The notes under the pieces: model-generated
Database searches by the model: none
The model's input: the letters and a program-made list of their open reading frames with translations, nothing else
Told to the model about the DNA's origin: nothing
Program-made: the position numbers and the translations under genes
NCBI GenBank assembly: GCA_945871415.1
Contig: CAMBWG010000008.1
Coordinates: 1-16,228 of the forward strand
Reading direction: 5' to 3'
DNA from: an uncultured Desulfovibrio sp.
GTDB lineage: Bacteria > Desulfobacterota > Desulfovibrionia > Desulfovibrionales > Desulfovibrionaceae
Length of the DNA stretch: 16,228 bases
Part shown: in pieces, positions 1-6,660 of the stretch
Position numbering within the stretch: the stretch's first letter is position 1
Layout of the letters: each line of letters begins with the position of its first letter

Positions 1-34
1 CCCGCAGCTTCCTTCCCCCAGCGCGCTTTTTCCG
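1..34 (+). terminator. Partial terminator-like tail at window edge
   Basis: The stretch CTTCCCCCAGCGCGCTTTTT near the window edge matches, in opposite orientation, the 3' half and T-tail of the hairpin at 12301-12337 (TCCCTTCCCC then AGCGCGCTTTTTC). Here only the right half is visible, so it may end a plus-strand transcript coming from left of the window, or be a fragment of a recurrent terminator-type repeat. The pairing arm lies outside the window or is degraded. Confidence 0.35.
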
Positions 35-40
35 GCTCCA

Positions 41-186
41 GAGCAGTTTCAGTTTGAAATGCTCTGCATTTTCGACCATACGGTCTGTCGTTTCACGGAA
101 AAAAGCGCAGTTTTTCCGCGAAACGACAGACCGGGCGACGCCGTGACGCCGCCTTGCGTTTCACTTTTTCAAAGTTGAAACGCTCT
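41..186 (-). repeat. Structured intergenic repeat, full copy A
   Basis: This is a full-length copy (146 bp) of the dispersed element also found at 1012-1156 and 2981-3125, here in reverse orientation. Read on the minus strand it starts AGAGCGTTTCAACTTTGAAA and ends TTTCAAACTGAAACTGCTC, which are imperfect inverted repeats of each other. Internal hairpins include GCGTTTCA paired with TGAAACGC, a GC-rich stem, CGGAAAAA with TTTTTCCG, and GAAATGC (56-62) with GCATTTTC (66-73). The element starts on the last bases of the TAG stop of the outer-membrane gene. No coding potential is evident. Confidence 0.85.
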
Positions 187-943
187 AAAATCTGTACAGC
201 AGGCCCGCGCCTACGGAAAGTTTTGTGGCGTTTTCGACCATGGGACTGTCGTAAATTTCCTGATTGAGAAATTCGAGATTGCCGTTGGCAAAGATGCTCC
301 AGTTTTCGCTGAGGCCCACGCGGGCGGTAATACCCGCATTGGGGGACAGGGCGCTGCCGGGCTTGTATTCGGAAAGGCCGCTGGCGCGGGATTCGTCGCT
401 GTCGATACCGTAGTAATAGTCGTTGTATTCGCAGCTGGTCCATTTGAGGCCGACGGAGGGCACGAGTGTGACGCGTCCCAGATTGAAGGGATAGCTGTAG
501 GAAGCCTGCGCGATGAAGCCGTTGCTGTAGCCGAGGATATCGGCGGAGACGGTGGCCTGGAGGATGCCGTAGGGCGAAAGCAGACGATAGTTGAGGCCGG
601 CCAGCATGGAAGAATAGCGGTCGTCCAGCTGTTTCATGGCATGGTCGGTGCTCCAGCTGGCCAGATAGCGCTGCGGCAGATAGGAGAGCTGCACATTTAT
701 TTCGTGCATGTCGTTTTTGAAGAGGTGCAGGCCGCCGCTGATGCCGCGCAGATAGAAATGTTCGCCTTCATAGCCCAGCAGCGGGAGCGTGGCCCCGGCG
801 CTGTAAACGTCCTTGTATTCGGAGGTGATGACGGAGCCCCCCAGCCCCAGGTCAAAGCCCCAGCGCTCCTCGGCATGGAGCGAGGGCGGAAGGGCAAGCG
901 CGGCTGCGCAGCAGAGAGACAGCAGAGCGGAACGAAGTTTCAT
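185..943 (-). CDS. MipA/OmpV family outer-membrane protein
   Basis: The 252-residue protein has a clear Sec signal peptide: MKLRS, a hydrophobic Leu/Ala run, and a likely cleavage after SLHA (residue 24). The mature part alternates aromatic and polar residues as in a beta barrel and ends with the outer-membrane signature YRF. The segment with SPYG, SADILG, YSYPF and the tract NDYYYGIDSDESRASGL is typical of the MipA/OmpV family, and the length fits. The family is placed in the outer membrane; MipA of E. coli scaffolds murein enzymes, while the role of other members is unsettled. The ATG at 943 is preceded by AAAGGA about 7 nt upstream. The gene sits alone between repeat copies A and B, downstream of the nhaC terminator, so it probably has its own promoter; I could not identify one with confidence. 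Confidence 0.85.
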   Translation of the reverse strand: MKLRSALLSLCCAAALALPPSLHAEERWGFDLGLGGSVITSEYKDVYSAGATLPLLGYEGEHFYLRGISGGLHLFKNDMHEINVQLSYLPQRYLASWSTDHAMKQLDDRYSSMLAGLNYRLLSPYGILQATVSADILGYSNGFIAQASYSYPFNLGRVTLVPSVGLKWTSCEYNDYYYGIDSDESRASGLSEYKPGSALSPNAGITARVGLSENWSIFANGNLEFLNQEIYDSPMVENATKLSVGAGLLYRF

Positions 944-1011
944 GAGATAATCCTTTCAGAAAAATGGGGAATGTGCGGGCCTGCCGCTGGAAAGCGACGG
1001 CCGCGTATGCT

Positions 1012-1156
1012 GGAGCGTTTTACCTTTGAAAAGGTGAAACGCGAGGCGGCGGCACGACGCCGCCCGGCCCAATGAGAGCGGAAAAAACACGTTTTTTCCG
1101 TGAAACGACAGGCCGTGTGGTTTGAAAGGCGAGGTCTTTCAAACTGAAAATGCTCC
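1012..1156 (+). repeat. Structured intergenic repeat, full copy B
   Basis: This full copy (145 bp) begins GGAGCGTTTTACCTTTGAAA and ends TTTCAAACTGAAAATGCTCC. Four hairpins can be drawn: the left end (GCGTTTTACCTTT folding on AAAGGTGAAACGC), GGCGGCG with CGCCGCC, a perfect 10-bp stem CGGAAAAAAC (1079-1088) with GTTTTTTCCG (1091-1100), and GAAAGGC (1124-1130) with GTCTTTC (1134-1140). It lies between the nhaC terminator and the outer-membrane protein gene, so it occupies the region where that gene's promoter would be expected. Confidence 0.87.
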
Positions 1157-1164
1157 AGATGAAG

Positions 1165-1208
1165 AAAGGAAAGCTCGCTTTGCCGTGGCAAAGGAGCTTT
1201 CCTCTTTT
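1165..1208 (-). terminator. Intrinsic terminator downstream of nhaC
   Basis: A strong hairpin has left arm 1168-1184 (GGAAAGCTCGCTTTGCC), a two-base loop, and right arm 1187-1202 (GGCAAAGGAGCTTTCC), with one bulged base. Read on the minus strand it is followed by TTTCTTC, and it lies about 80 nt after the nhaC stop, so it most likely ends that transcript. The plus-strand side has TCTTTTG, so it could work in both directions. Confidence 0.7.
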
Positions 1209-1244
1209 GTGTACGTATTGCGTGCGGCTTTTTAGAGCCTTTTG

Positions 1245-1289
1245 CCCTATAGTCTGAAACGCACGGCGTTTCAGACTGACGATGTTCTA
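1245..1289 (+). repeat. Right-end fragment of the intergenic repeat, copy F
   Basis: A perfect 12-bp inverted repeat, AGTCTGAAACGC (1251-1262) and GCGTTTCAGACT (1266-1277), is separated by ACG and followed by GACGATGTTCTA. This resembles the right end of the repeat (GAAACGC, GCGTTTC, AACTGAAAATGCTCC) with several substitutions. The outer end runs into the TAG stop of nhaC. It is a diverged fragment, so membership is less certain than for copies A to C. Confidence 0.55.
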
Positions 1290-2837
1290 GGCGGCCGCTT
1301 CGCGGCTGCGAACACGGCTGCGGAAGTAGAGCAGGGTCAGCACCATCACGACGAGACCGGCCCCGAAGCTGATGGGCAGGCTCTGGCTGAAGCCCGCCAC
1401 GATATAGCCGACAAAGCTGCTGACGGCAACAACGCAGGCATAGGGCATCTGCGTGGAGACGTGTTCGATATGCGTACAGGCCGCGCCGGCGCTGGACAGA
1501 ATGGTGGTATCGGAAATGGGGGAGCAGTGGTCGCCGAAGACGCTGCCCGCGAGCGTGGCGGACAGGGAGATCAGCACCAGGCTGCCGTTGGGATCAATGA
1601 CCTGCGCCACGGGCACAACGATGGGGATCAGGATGCCGAAGGTCCCCCAGGCCGTGCCGGTGGAGAAGCTGAGGAAGCCCGCCAGAATGAAGATAATGGC
1701 GGGCAGAAGGCCGCCGGTAAGGCCGCCGTCGGCTTCCACAAGCGACTTCACGAAGACGGGTGTCTGCAGCAGGTCGCGGCAGACGCCGCTGATGGCCCAG
1801 GCCAGCACAAGAATGGTGTTGGCGGGCATCATGGCCTTCATACCCTGCATGCAGCCGTCCATGAACGCCTTGAGGGACAGGACGCCGCGGGGCACGAACT
1901 GGACAAAGGCCACGAGCAGAGCCGCAAATGAGGCCAGTGCCAGCGCGGGAGCCGCCGAGCAGTTGCCGAAGGCGGCCGCAAGGGTATGGTACGCGGGATC
2001 GCTGCCCCAGTAGCCGCCATTGAAGAGCAGGGCCATGATGGCAAAGACGATGAGAGCGGCAATGGGGATCAGCATGTCGAGCACATGGCCGCGCATACTG
2101 GCTTCGGGTTGCCTGTGCCCGTCGTCCTTCTTGTCGCTTTCGCCCACATCGCCGGCCTGAGCGCGCAGCTCCGCCTTGCGCATGGGGCCGAAGTCGAAGT
2201 TGCAGGAGCTGATCAGCACCACCATGATGATGGAGAGCAGCGCGTAGAAATTCCAGGGAATGGTCGCCACAAAGGCTGCCAGATCGCTTTCAAAGGCGCC
2301 GGTTGCCTTCAGATTGCTGCCCACGGCCGCGGCCCAGCTGGAGATGGGCGCGATGATGCAGATGGGGGCGGCGGTGGCGTCGATGATATAGGCCAGCTTG
2401 GCGCGGGAAATTTTATAGCTGTCCGTTACCGGACGCATGACCGTGCCCACGGTAAGGCAGTTGAAATAGTCGTCAATGAAGATGAACGCGCCGAGGGCGC
2501 TGGTGGAGAGCAGAGCGCTGGTCTTGCCCTTGATGCGTCGGGTGGCCCACTTGCCGTAGGCGCGGGTACCGCCGGCCAGCGAGATGACATAGACCAGCGA
2601 ACCCAGCAGGGTGCAGAAGATGATGATGTTGAAATCAACCTTTTTGACCATGACGGCAAAGGCCGTTTCGATGGTGCGGACAATGACGAAGTCCTGCCCC
2701 ATGCCGACAGTGTAGATGAGCGAGCCGCTCAAGATGCCGATCATGAGGGAAGAAAAGACTTCCTTGGTCCAGAGAGCCAGCGTGATGGCGATGATGGGCG
2801 GCAGCAGGGAAAGAGCGCCCGCGTTGAAAGGATCCAT
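1287..2837 (-). CDS. NhaC-family sodium/proton antiporter
   Basis: This is a 516-residue inner-membrane carrier with about 11-12 hydrophobic helices. The motif GDHCSPISDTTILSS followed by GAACTHIEHV and TQMPYA near residues 430-465 is the signature of the NhaC antiporter superfamily, and IDDYFNCLTVGTVMRP in the first half also fits. Members exchange Na+ for H+, or organic acids or amino acids with ions (NhaC, MleN), so the substrate cannot be fixed from sequence. I start at the ATG at 2837 (MDPFNAGALSLLPP) because GGAG lies 7 nt before it; an upstream ATG at 2885 has no such site. A short hydrophilic loop in the middle (DKKDDGHRQPEAS) is cytoplasmic by charge. The gene is monocistronic, with a terminator hairpin on each side. 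Confidence 0.88.
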   Translation of the reverse strand: MDPFNAGALSLLPPIIAITLALWTKEVFSSLMIGILSGSLIYTVGMGQDFVIVRTIETAFAVMVKKVDFNIIIFCTLLGSLVYVISLAGGTRAYGKWATRRIKGKTSALLSTSALGAFIFIDDYFNCLTVGTVMRPVTDSYKISRAKLAYIIDATAAPICIIAPISSWAAAVGSNLKATGAFESDLAAFVATIPWNFYALLSIIMVVLISSCNFDFGPMRKAELRAQAGDVGESDKKDDGHRQPEASMRGHVLDMLIPIAALIVFAIMALLFNGGYWGSDPAYHTLAAAFGNCSAAPALALASFAALLVAFVQFVPRGVLSLKAFMDGCMQGMKAMMPANTILVLAWAISGVCRDLLQTPVFVKSLVEADGGLTGGLLPAIIFILAGFLSFSTGTAWGTFGILIPIVVPVAQVIDPNGSLVLISLSATLAGSVFGDHCSPISDTTILSSAGAACTHIEHVSTQMPYACVVAVSSFVGYIVAGFSQSLPISFGAGLVVMVLTLLYFRSRVRSREAAA

Positions 2838-2903
2838 GATAAGACTCCGGCAAGGGGTGACGGCAGTGGGCAAACCCGATCGCACACTGCGGAAAGTCCT
2901 GTG

Positions 2904-2933
2904 ATGCTAGCATGAAAGTACACCTGCGGGCAA
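2904..2933 (-). promoter_or_regulatory. Weak sigma-70 promoter candidate for nhaC
   Basis: On the minus strand TTGCCC (2928-2933), an 18-bp spacer and TAGCAT (2904-2909) match the -35/-10 pattern in 4 of 6 positions each. It lies about 70 bp before the nhaC ATG and just after the 2947-2980 hairpin. The -10 box is inside a small palindrome, ATGCTAGCAT. Position is sensible, but the match is weak. Confidence 0.3.
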
Positions 2934-2946
2934 GGCGGGAAAACGC

Positions 2947-2980
2947 AAAAAAGCCCGTCCCGAAAGGGATGGGCTTTTTT
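2947..2980 (-). terminator. Bidirectional intrinsic terminator upstream of nhaC
   Basis: AAAAAAGCCCGTCCC (2947-2961) pairs with GGGATGGGCTTTTTT (2966-2980), giving a stem with one G-U or mismatch position, a short loop and runs of six T on either strand. It separates nhaC from the leftward transcript of the membrane-protein gene that ends at 3320. Its right T-run directly abuts repeat copy C. Confidence 0.8.
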
Positions 2981-3125
2981 GCGCGTTTCAACTTTGAAAA
3001 AGATGAAACACGAAGCGGCGGCACGACGCCTCCCGGCCAGAAGCGAGCGGAAAAACTGCGTTTTTTCTCTGAAACGACAGGCCGTATGGTCGGAAATGCA
3101 AAGCATTTCAAACTGAAAATGCTCT
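2981..3125 (+). repeat. Structured intergenic repeat, full copy C
   Basis: This third full copy (145 bp) is in the same orientation as copy B. It begins GCGCGTTTCAACTTTGAAAA and ends TTTCAAACTGAAAATGCTCT. It keeps the left stem (TTTCA with TGAAA), the GGCG/CGCC stem, the A-run/T-run stem and a perfect right hairpin, GAAATGC (3093-3099), AAA, GCATTTC (3103-3109). It starts in the tail of the terminator at 2947-2980 and stops about 20 bp before the orphan coding remnant at 3145. Confidence 0.87.
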
Positions 3126-3144
3126 CATGGACGGGAAGATGTCT

Positions 3145-3336
3145 TCATTCCCGCTGGAAGATGGCGGAGAGCGCCCGGCGGATTTCCAGCTGAGCCAACG
3201 CCGCCGGTTTCTCCGTCCCCGGGATCTGACAGGCTCCTTTGAGCATCAGAGGCAGATCCCGGGCGGAACCGCCGCTTCCGGGGAAATGGCGATCCGGCGA
3301 CAGACTGACAGTGACGCCGCTAGCCGGAGGTGTTTT
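3145..3336 (-). pseudogene. Start-less 63-codon open frame, probable 3' remnant of a lost gene
   Basis: A minus-strand frame opens right after TAA (3337-3339) and runs 63 codons to TGA (3145-3147). It has high G/C at third codon positions and a protein-like composition. The later part, with ARDLPLMLKGACQ, AALAQLEIRRALSAIF and QRE at the end, looks like an amphipathic helical C-terminus. It overlaps the end of the DUF6056-type gene by 17 nt and has no credible start; the only ATG would give 33 residues with no clear Shine-Dalgarno. It somewhat recalls the helical C-terminus of DNA polymerase III delta (HolA), but I cannot confirm that. A perfect 11-bp inverted repeat, CCCGGGATCTG at 3218-3228 and its complement at 3253-3263, lies inside. 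Confidence 0.4.
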
Positions 3337-5143
3337 TTAGCGGAATCAAATCAAAGGAAAATTTCCCCTTTCCAGGTGAGACCAGCCACATATCGCCTTG
3401 ATTGGAATACATACCCCATGGGATGGCCTTGCCGTTGCCCCCGTCGCCCTCGGACCAGTCCAGAGTAATATCCACACGAGCGCACAGGAGAGGCACAAGG
3501 AGGAGCCGGAGGTCTCCGGCACGACCTTTTTCCAGCCAGCGGAAGATAGTGTCCGCTAGCAGTTGCGGGAAGTTATCCAGCAGACCAGGTCTGCCATAAT
3601 AGTAGATGTGCATATATTTTGTTTTGGGGGCGGAGTCAGAGGGCGCGTAGTGCACGCTGATGGCGGAGGTGTCCGCCTCTACCGTCAGAGGGAGCGTCGC
3701 AGTCTGTTCCGTCTCTGGTATCAGATGAGACCGGGACGTGACAGTGGCAACGCTTTTGAGCCCGTACCAGGCCGCCACAGCGCGGTTTACCCAGAATCTT
3801 GGATCCGAATTGATATCCTGCAGGTGAGAACCCAGCACCATATGTCTGCCAGCCCGGATTCCCAGCGGAGGAACCTCGGCGTGACCTCCCTTATGCGCGG
3901 CAAAAATGGCTTCGCGCTGTGCTATGGCTTTGTCTACCTGCCAGAATTTCCATCCTTCGTAAGCGACAGTGCTGATACAGACAACCATCAGCACTACGCG
4001 CAGTATGGAGAGACGGCGCAGATCCTTCCGGGAGGCTGCCGGCAAGACGGCATAGGCCGTGATGCAGGCAGCAATGATGAACTGGACTGAGGTCGTGGCA
4101 AAGGCCCGGGGGGGCGGCCAGGACGTGAAAAAGTAGGCGGCATGCGTGACTGCCGCCGGGAGCAGAAAGAGCAGCGCCGCATGGGGCACATGCAGGGGCC
4201 AGCGTCTGCCGTAGTTGCGGTACAGAATCCGGCAGCCCCAGAAAAGCAGAAGCAGCGGAACGCCCTGCATCAGCAGAGACAGCGGCAGATGCAGGAAATA
4301 GGACAGGATTTTTTCAATGAAGGTACTGTCCAGATATCTGTGGACATTGGGATCCTTGGTCAGAAGCAGTCGTTCGGCGTTCCCCGGGGCCAGGATGGTA
4401 AGCGCGCCGCCGATACTGATGCCCAGCGCTCCTGCCAGCAGCAAGCGGGGAATGCGACGAACCTCCGGCTTTTGCCGGAAATACAGCCAGGCCGTGCAGG
4501 CAATGGCGGTTACCGGCAGGGCGGCGCTGGTGGCATAATCCAGCATGGCGACAAATATGCCTGCCGCAAAAAAGAGAATACACCGCACGGCGGGGGAGGA
4601 CGTCGAGACTTCTTCCTGATCCAGCGCAAAGCGGTACGGCAACAGAAAGAGCGCCTGACCAAGCAGCGTATAGAAGCCGCCCACGCTGATCCAGAAGAAT
4701 GCGGAACCGAAAGAAGGCATGCCGACCCAGAGCAGAGCGCCCAGTGCAAGCAGCCAGCCGGCACTCAGCGTTTCCCGCCAGCGTACCCCCCAGATACACA
4801 TATGCAGCAGGAACAGATACGCCACAAAGGCCGTGGCGGCCAGCAGGGCGTATACCGGATACGGCAGCATGAAAATAAGGTAAACGAGCAGGTTGCCGGT
4901 AAAGCGCCCGCACCATGTGGGATACATGGCCGCAGCCTGTCGCAGCGCCGCTTCAAACGTCATGGGATCGAGCCGCTCAATGGGGGCCCCGGACATGAAG
5001 ACTGAATAACATGGCTGCATGTTTCTGCTGAACAGAAAGTTATCCGTCATGTACGGGGTCAGAAGAAGGAAATAAAGCAGAACGAGCCAGATGATGGCGC
5101 AGGCAGCAACTATGGATTTATTGGCGGAATAATGAAGATTCAT
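3320..5143 (-). CDS. Polytopic membrane protein, DUF6056-like
   Basis: The protein is about 607 residues, with roughly ten hydrophobic helices in the first 390 and a soluble C-terminal region of about 200. The charged loop after the first helix (TDNFLFSRNMQ), the segment PTWCGRFTGNLLVYLIFMLP and the tail with WVNRAVAAWYGL resemble DUF6056 membrane proteins, which look like GT-C-type glycosyltransferase or polymerase proteins; the function is unproven. I chose the ATG at 5143 (MNLHYSANKS), 40 nt after the upstream stop, because the longer frame to 5239 overlaps that gene. No good Shine-Dalgarno precedes it. It is last in line behind the flagellar genes. It could modify a surface glycan or flagellin, but nothing in the sequence shows this. 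Confidence 0.7.
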   Translation of the reverse strand: MNLHYSANKSIVAACAIIWLVLLYFLLLTPYMTDNFLFSRNMQPCYSVFMSGAPIERLDPMTFEAALRQAAAMYPTWCGRFTGNLLVYLIFMLPYPVYALLAATAFVAYLFLLHMCIWGVRWRETLSAGWLLALGALLWVGMPSFGSAFFWISVGGFYTLLGQALFLLPYRFALDQEEVSTSSPAVRCILFFAAGIFVAMLDYATSAALPVTAIACTAWLYFRQKPEVRRIPRLLLAGALGISIGGALTILAPGNAERLLLTKDPNVHRYLDSTFIEKILSYFLHLPLSLLMQGVPLLLLFWGCRILYRNYGRRWPLHVPHAALLFLLPAAVTHAAYFFTSWPPPRAFATTSVQFIIAACITAYAVLPAASRKDLRRLSILRVVLMVVCISTVAYEGWKFWQVDKAIAQREAIFAAHKGGHAEVPPLGIRAGRHMVLGSHLQDINSDPRFWVNRAVAAWYGLKSVATVTSRSHLIPETEQTATLPLTVEADTSAISVHYAPSDSAPKTKYMHIYYYGRPGLLDNFPQLLADTIFRWLEKGRAGDLRLLLVPLLCARVDITLDWSEGDGGNGKAIPWGMYSNQGDMWLVSPGKGKFSFDLIPLKNTSG

Positions 5144-5183
5144 ATTATTTGGGTATAAAGGACAGTTGCCGGAATACGGAAGG

Positions 5184-5615
5184 TTACCCGGCCTGTGCCG
5201 GAGGATTCTGGGCAAGGATGAGCTCGACTTCATCGACACTCAGTCCGGCATTGCGGGCAATCTGGCGGGCCGAAAGACCCTTTTTGCGGCCGTTGAGAAT
5301 AATCTCGCGCAGAAACTGGGGGGAGCGCATGATGCCTTCCGCCTGCTCCAGCAGACGGCGCAGCTCCTTGCTGCGTTCCTCCAGCTTTTCTTCCAGATTC
5401 TTCAGTTCCGCCTGGCGCTGGGCAAAGGTGGCGACAACTTCCTTTTCGAGGCGGGCGTTCATTTCAATGCGCCCGAGCAGAGCCTGCTGATTGGACTGCA
5501 ACAGATTGAACAGCCGTTCGGAACGGCGCAGACGCATATAGAAAAAGAAAATGCCGCCGAGGATAAGCAGTTCCAGAAGGAAAAAAGCAAGAGCAATCAG
5601 GGTGATGTTGTTCAT
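5184..5615 (-). CDS. SwrB-like flagellar-operon protein: membrane anchor, coiled coil, C-terminal HTH
   Basis: This 143-residue protein has an N-terminal membrane helix (about 5-27), a charged, heptad-like coiled coil (about 55-95, with KNLEEKLEERSKELRRLLEQ) and a C-terminal helix-turn-helix-like segment (about 104-136, with GLSARQIARNAGLSVDEVEL). The order and the last motif resemble DUF6115 proteins including Bacillus SwrB, which ends the fla/che operon and promotes activation of the flagellar export gate. That is a resemblance of architecture, not proven homology. The start codon overlaps the upstream stop as ATGA, which indicates translational coupling and membership of the flagellar operon. 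The C-terminus ends in a short Pro/Ala tail. Confidence 0.72.
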   Translation of the reverse strand: MNNITLIALAFFLLELLILGGIFFFYMRLRRSERLFNLLQSNQQALLGRIEMNARLEKEVVATFAQRQAELKNLEEKLEERSKELRRLLEQAEGIMRSPQFLREIILNGRKKGLSARQIARNAGLSVDEVELILAQNPPAQAG

Positions 5616-5944
5616 ATCTTTATGTTCAAAAGGTTGCCCACAAGGGGAGAGCCGGACGGCCGGGGGCCGTCGTCTTCTTCCGGCGCGGGCTGGAAGGGAC
5701 GACGCTTGCGACGGTTGCCGAACATCTGGCCTCCGTTCTGATGCTGCGCATCGGGGCTGACTTTGGCTCCCTCCGCCTGGGGTTCAGCCTTGTTGACCTG
5801 CTGCTGTTCCTGCTTGGCCATTTCCGCGGCCAGCGTCCGGGACATGGCCGCCGCGGCCTGCGGGCCGACAGTCGTCGCATTGACGATGGGAGCCGCAAGA
5901 CCGGTCTGGGCATACAGAATGGCCATGGTGGACTCGATGCTCAT
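5612..5944 (-). CDS. Hypothetical 110-aa protein in flagellar operon
   Basis: A small soluble protein without signal peptide or membrane helix. The first 45 residues form an Ala/Met/Glu-rich helical stretch (VGPQAAAAMSRTLAAEMAKQ). The rest is polar and probably disordered, with a basic patch NRRKRRPF near residue 77 followed by acidic EEDDG. I do not recognise a family. GGGGGG lies about 5 nt before the ATG at 5944. Its end overlaps the start of the next gene by four bases and it begins 32 nt after fliL, so it is co-transcribed and coupled with flagellar genes. The layout suggests a lineage-specific flagellar accessory protein. Confidence 0.65.
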   Translation of the reverse strand: MSIESTMAILYAQTGLAAPIVNATTVGPQAAAAMSRTLAAEMAKQEQQQVNKAEPQAEGAKVSPDAQHQNGGQMFGNRRKRRPFQPAPEEDDGPRPSGSPLVGNLLNIKI

Positions 5945-5976
5945 GCGTCCCCCCGCGTACTCTTTAAAAATATGGG

Positions 5977-6660
5977 CTATTGCCCGATATAGCTTTCAAA
6001 GAGTACGTCTTTTGCCTTGTAGCGCGTCAGATAGTTGTTGATGGTATCCACGATATCCTTTTTCATGCCTTCCACCTGTCTGGCATCAAGCAGCGTTTCA
6101 AAGGTCTTGCTGCGCAGATAGAAGTAGATGGCGTCGCGGATGACGAGCATGTGCCGGTCAATTTCCTGTTCTGCCTGTATGTCGTCGCAGACAATGGAGA
6201 ACGTGCAGATCAGAAAATGGGAATGCCCCTGGGCATCCTTGTTTTCCACCCAGAAGGGATCGAGGGCCTTGAGACTTTCCGCGGGCGGCGGGGGTACGGT
6301 CTGAGTCGGCACCGTGATGATCTGGGGTTGCGGCGCGTTCGCGGGAGGCGGAGGCGGCACGGCGGGCGAGCGCAGGAAAAACCACCAGACGGCAGCCGCG
6401 CCGACCAGCAGAAGAATACCGGCCGCCGCAGCCATGATGATGAGCTTTTTCTTTTTGGCCGCGCCGGTATCAGGGGCGGGAGCGGCCGGCGTCGCCGGCG
6501 GACGGCTGGCAGGTCGCGCGGGCAGATCCTGGCGTTGTTCCTCTTCCTTCTGGAGGAAGGGCGCATCATCAAGGTCCAGCTCGACCTTCTTGCTGGCAGC
6601 CGGAGGCACAACCTCCATCTGAAGCGTGCCGGACGCTGTTTTTGTCTTGGTATCAGCCAT
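5977..6660 (-). CDS. fliL: Flagellar basal-body-associated protein FliL
   Basis: This 227-residue protein has a cytoplasmic N-terminus rich in Pro and Ala, a positive stretch AKKKKL, one membrane helix (about 73-96), a Pro-rich periplasmic linker and a C-terminal FliL domain from about residue 135. The family end pattern is visible: VIRDAIYFYLRSKTFETL, then KDIVDTINNYLTRYKAKDVL and the terminal FESYIGQ. FliL surrounds the stator near the basal body and supports motor torque. The N-terminal arm is longer than in typical FliL (about 150-180 residues). GGAG lies very close to the ATG at 6660, so initiation may be weak. It follows cheY after a 191-nt gap that contains hairpins. Confidence 0.88.
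   Translation of the reverse strand: MADTKTKTASGTLQMEVVPPAASKKVELDLDDAPFLQKEEEQRQDLPARPASRPPATPAAPAPDTGAAKKKKLIIMAAAAGILLLVGAAAVWWFFLRSPAVPPPPPANAPQPQIITVPTQTVPPPPAESLKALDPFWVENKDAQGHSHFLICTFSIVCDDIQAEQEIDRHMLVIRDAIYFYLRSKTFETLLDARQVEGMKKDIVDTINNYLTRYKAKDVLFESYIGQ

Noticed and set aside
641..1075. 144-codon plus-strand frame entering repeat copy B
   Set aside because: It is antisense to the outer-membrane protein gene and its end is repeat sequence.
41..3125. Repeats considered as a CRISPR array
   Set aside because: Copies are about 1-2 kb apart, 145 bp long, in both orientations, with no regular spacers and no cas genes.
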